Source: Cytidiella melzeri
Taxonomy: Eukaryota > Basidiomycota > Agaricomycetes > Polyporales > Irpicaceae
Direction: 5' to 3'
NCBI GenBank assembly: GCA_022592445.1
Contig: JABYQR010000371.1
Location: 1-42,631 of the forward strand
DNA: 42,631 bases
Each line of letters starts with the position of its first letter. Positions within the stretch are counted from its first letter, which is position 1. Positions 41,456-42,631 of this stretch are shown piece after piece. A program made the translations under genes and the position numbers. The notes under the pieces were generated by a model. That model was not told where the DNA came from. It saw nothing but the letters and a program-made list of their open reading frames with translations, and ran no database searches.

Positions 41456-42631
41456 ATGGATTCCACCAACGTCTCTCAGCATGCTTCCAGGGCAGCAACC
41501 CCGGCCCCGGTGCAAGAATCATCTCCACCTCCCACAGCAGAACAGCTTCTGCATGCACTACTCCTTGGTCAGCAACAGCTGACACAAGCTATCACAGCGC
41601 TGGTTCAGAACCAGCAACCGTCCAACAACAGGTCACGGGAAAGGGTGGTAGAGAAACCCGCCAGTTTCAAAGGCAATGCAAGTAGTGATGCGCGTCGCTT
41701 TTTGGCCGCCTTCTCCATGTACGCACAGTTTAACGAGAAGCTGTCTCCGTACAATGCACAAGGAGGTCAGACCCGGTTGGACCATCTTTGGATCTCGTCA
41801 GCCCTGTCATTTATGACAGAAGATGCGGCAGTTTGGGCTACGCCCCATATGGATTTGATTGCCAGCCATCAAATGGCATTCAACAGGGACTGGGATGACT
41901 TCAGGACAGCATTCAAAGCACGATTCGAACCGGTTGATGAAATGGTGGATGCTAAAGCCAAGCTTAGGGAGCTGTGGCAAGGCAAAAAGACGGTTCCTGA
42001 GTACACAGCCCGATTCCGGGAAATCATGGATAGGACAGGCTACTCAACACAGGACCTCAGGGATCGGTACTATGAACATCTGAGCACCACAATCAATGAT
42101 GAACTGGTCCACACCGCACGGTCCCACGTCACCCTAGTTGATCTCATCAATGTGGCCACCGACATCGACAATCGTCTTCGGGTTCGAGCTCAGGAAAAAG
42201 CTCGTGAGCAAGGTCAAACAGTCCCCAATGTGTTCAAAACTACCCCAGTCTCCACCTCGTCCCCGGCTCCTTTTGTCCAACCGTCTCGCGATTCCAATGC
42301 TATGGAAATTGATGCCACTAAAGTCGGTCCCAATGGGAAAACACGTGCTGATTTCATGAAAGCAATGAATGGAAGATGCTACGGATGTGGATCTAAGGAA
42401 CACCAGAAGAAAGACGGCAAACATGATCGGGAATTGTGTGGACATTGTGGAGGCAACCATCAGACGCAAGTGTGCCAAAGCCGGTTCCTTGGGTACCCAC
42501 CTAGGCAACAGAAGGTGGCTGCCAGCACTCTCTTCGATCTGTCCACTTCGGCCCCCTCGTCATCCTTGTCCGCGAGGCCCTTACCTACCTCGCCTGCCGC
42601 AACCGTCACCAGCTCTTCGTCTTCAACTCCG
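41456..42631 (+). CDS. Gag of element C (runs off the window)
   Basis: From ATG at 41456 the frame is open to the end of the window; the same frame is open back to 41141. An N-terminal coil (L-L-H-A-L-L-L-G-Q-Q-Q-L-T-Q-A-I) precedes the capsid-like region: F-K-G-N-A-S-S-D-A-R-R-F-L-A-A-F, then W-D-D-F-R-T-A-F-K-A-R-F and Y-T-A-R-F-R-E-I-M-D-R-T. Two zinc-knuckle-like Cys clusters follow near 42380-42480 (C-Y-G-C-G-x3-H and C-G-H-C-G-G-N-H-x4-C). This is standard retrotransposon Gag; protease and pol must lie to the right. No lesions are seen, so this copy may be younger than element B. Confidence 0.85.
   Translation, partial: MDSTNVSQHASRAATPAPVQESSPPPTAEQLLHALLLGQQQLTQAITALVQNQQPSNNRSRERVVEKPASFKGNASSDARRFLAAFSMYAQFNEKLSPYNAQGGQTRLDHLWISSALSFMTEDAAVWATPHMDLIASHQMAFNRDWDDFRTAFKARFEPVDEMVDAKAKLRELWQGKKTVPEYTARFREIMDRTGYSTQDLRDRYYEHLSTTINDELVHTARSHVTLVDLINVATDIDNRLRVRAQEKAREQGQTVPNVFKTTPVSTSSPAPFVQPSRDSNAMEIDATKVGPNGKTRADFMKAMNGRCYGCGSKEHQKKDGKHDRELCGHCGGNHQTQVCQSRFLGYPPRQQKVAASTLFDLSTSAPSSSLSARPLPTSPAATVTSSSSSTP

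Overview
The window looks like a transposon-dense stretch of a filamentous basidiomycete genome, probably an agaricomycete. This is judged from the sequence alone: 50-75 nt GT-AG introns, Ty3/Gypsy reverse transcriptase of the Y/F-IDD-V-P-x-K-G-P type, a BED-finger hAT transposase, fungal-type FHA kinase and ATP-citrate lyase remnants, and a Kex2-type small secreted protein. Very little of it is an intact host gene.

Layout. 1-3273: AT-rich Helitron-type PIF1 helicase ending in a USP-like cysteine-peptidase domain, broken by two frameshifts. 3391-7083: decayed chromodomain Ty3/Gypsy element with two LTR copies in it; one (4766-5440) is a solo LTR with a perfect 5-bp target duplication. 7266-7694: small secreted protein gene. 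8096-10066: repeats, including a 143-bp minisatellite with higher-order structure. 10067-16635: a candidate 6.6-kb hAT element. It has imperfect 19-bp terminal inverted repeats and AAGGGT-rich ends, and encloses a transposase gene plus degraded copies of two host genes, a UBE2O/BIRC6-type E2 and a CDF cation transporter. 16636-26900: host-like remnants, including an FHA-domain kinase with an in-frame stop, an unknown membrane-type protein, a collapsed ATP-citrate lyase copy, and a multi-exon coiled-coil/RING gene with an N-terminal SUMO-interaction-like motif.

27058-39413: a large Ty3/Gypsy element on the minus strand (element B). Its order, read on the minus strand, is 5' LTR (truncated), PBS, gag, protease, RT/RNase H, integrase, first polypurine tract, an antisense Cys-rich spliced gene, second polypurine tract, and a long 3' LTR. 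It carries a foreign solo LTR inserted in the codons of its gag zinc knuckle (target duplication CAGAC) and another LTR-like block between RT and integrase. 39414-42631 (open at the window edge): a second Ty3/Gypsy element (element C) in the plus direction. It has a 796-bp LTR, a leader ORF without any AUG, and a gag ORF with CCHC motifs; it is the family that donated the solo LTR inside element B.

The best candidates for something new are the hAT element carrying two host-gene fragments, the antisense Cys-rich gene between two near-identical polypurine tracts, the AUG-less leader ORF of element C with an older relative at 3391-3627, and a RING gene whose coiled coil is built from tandem 63-nt phase-0 exons. 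A loose ubiquitin/SUMO theme recurs (USP-like domain, E2 copy, RING, SUMO-interaction-like motifs in three proteins), but a functional link is only inference. Exon models are by eye and approximate.
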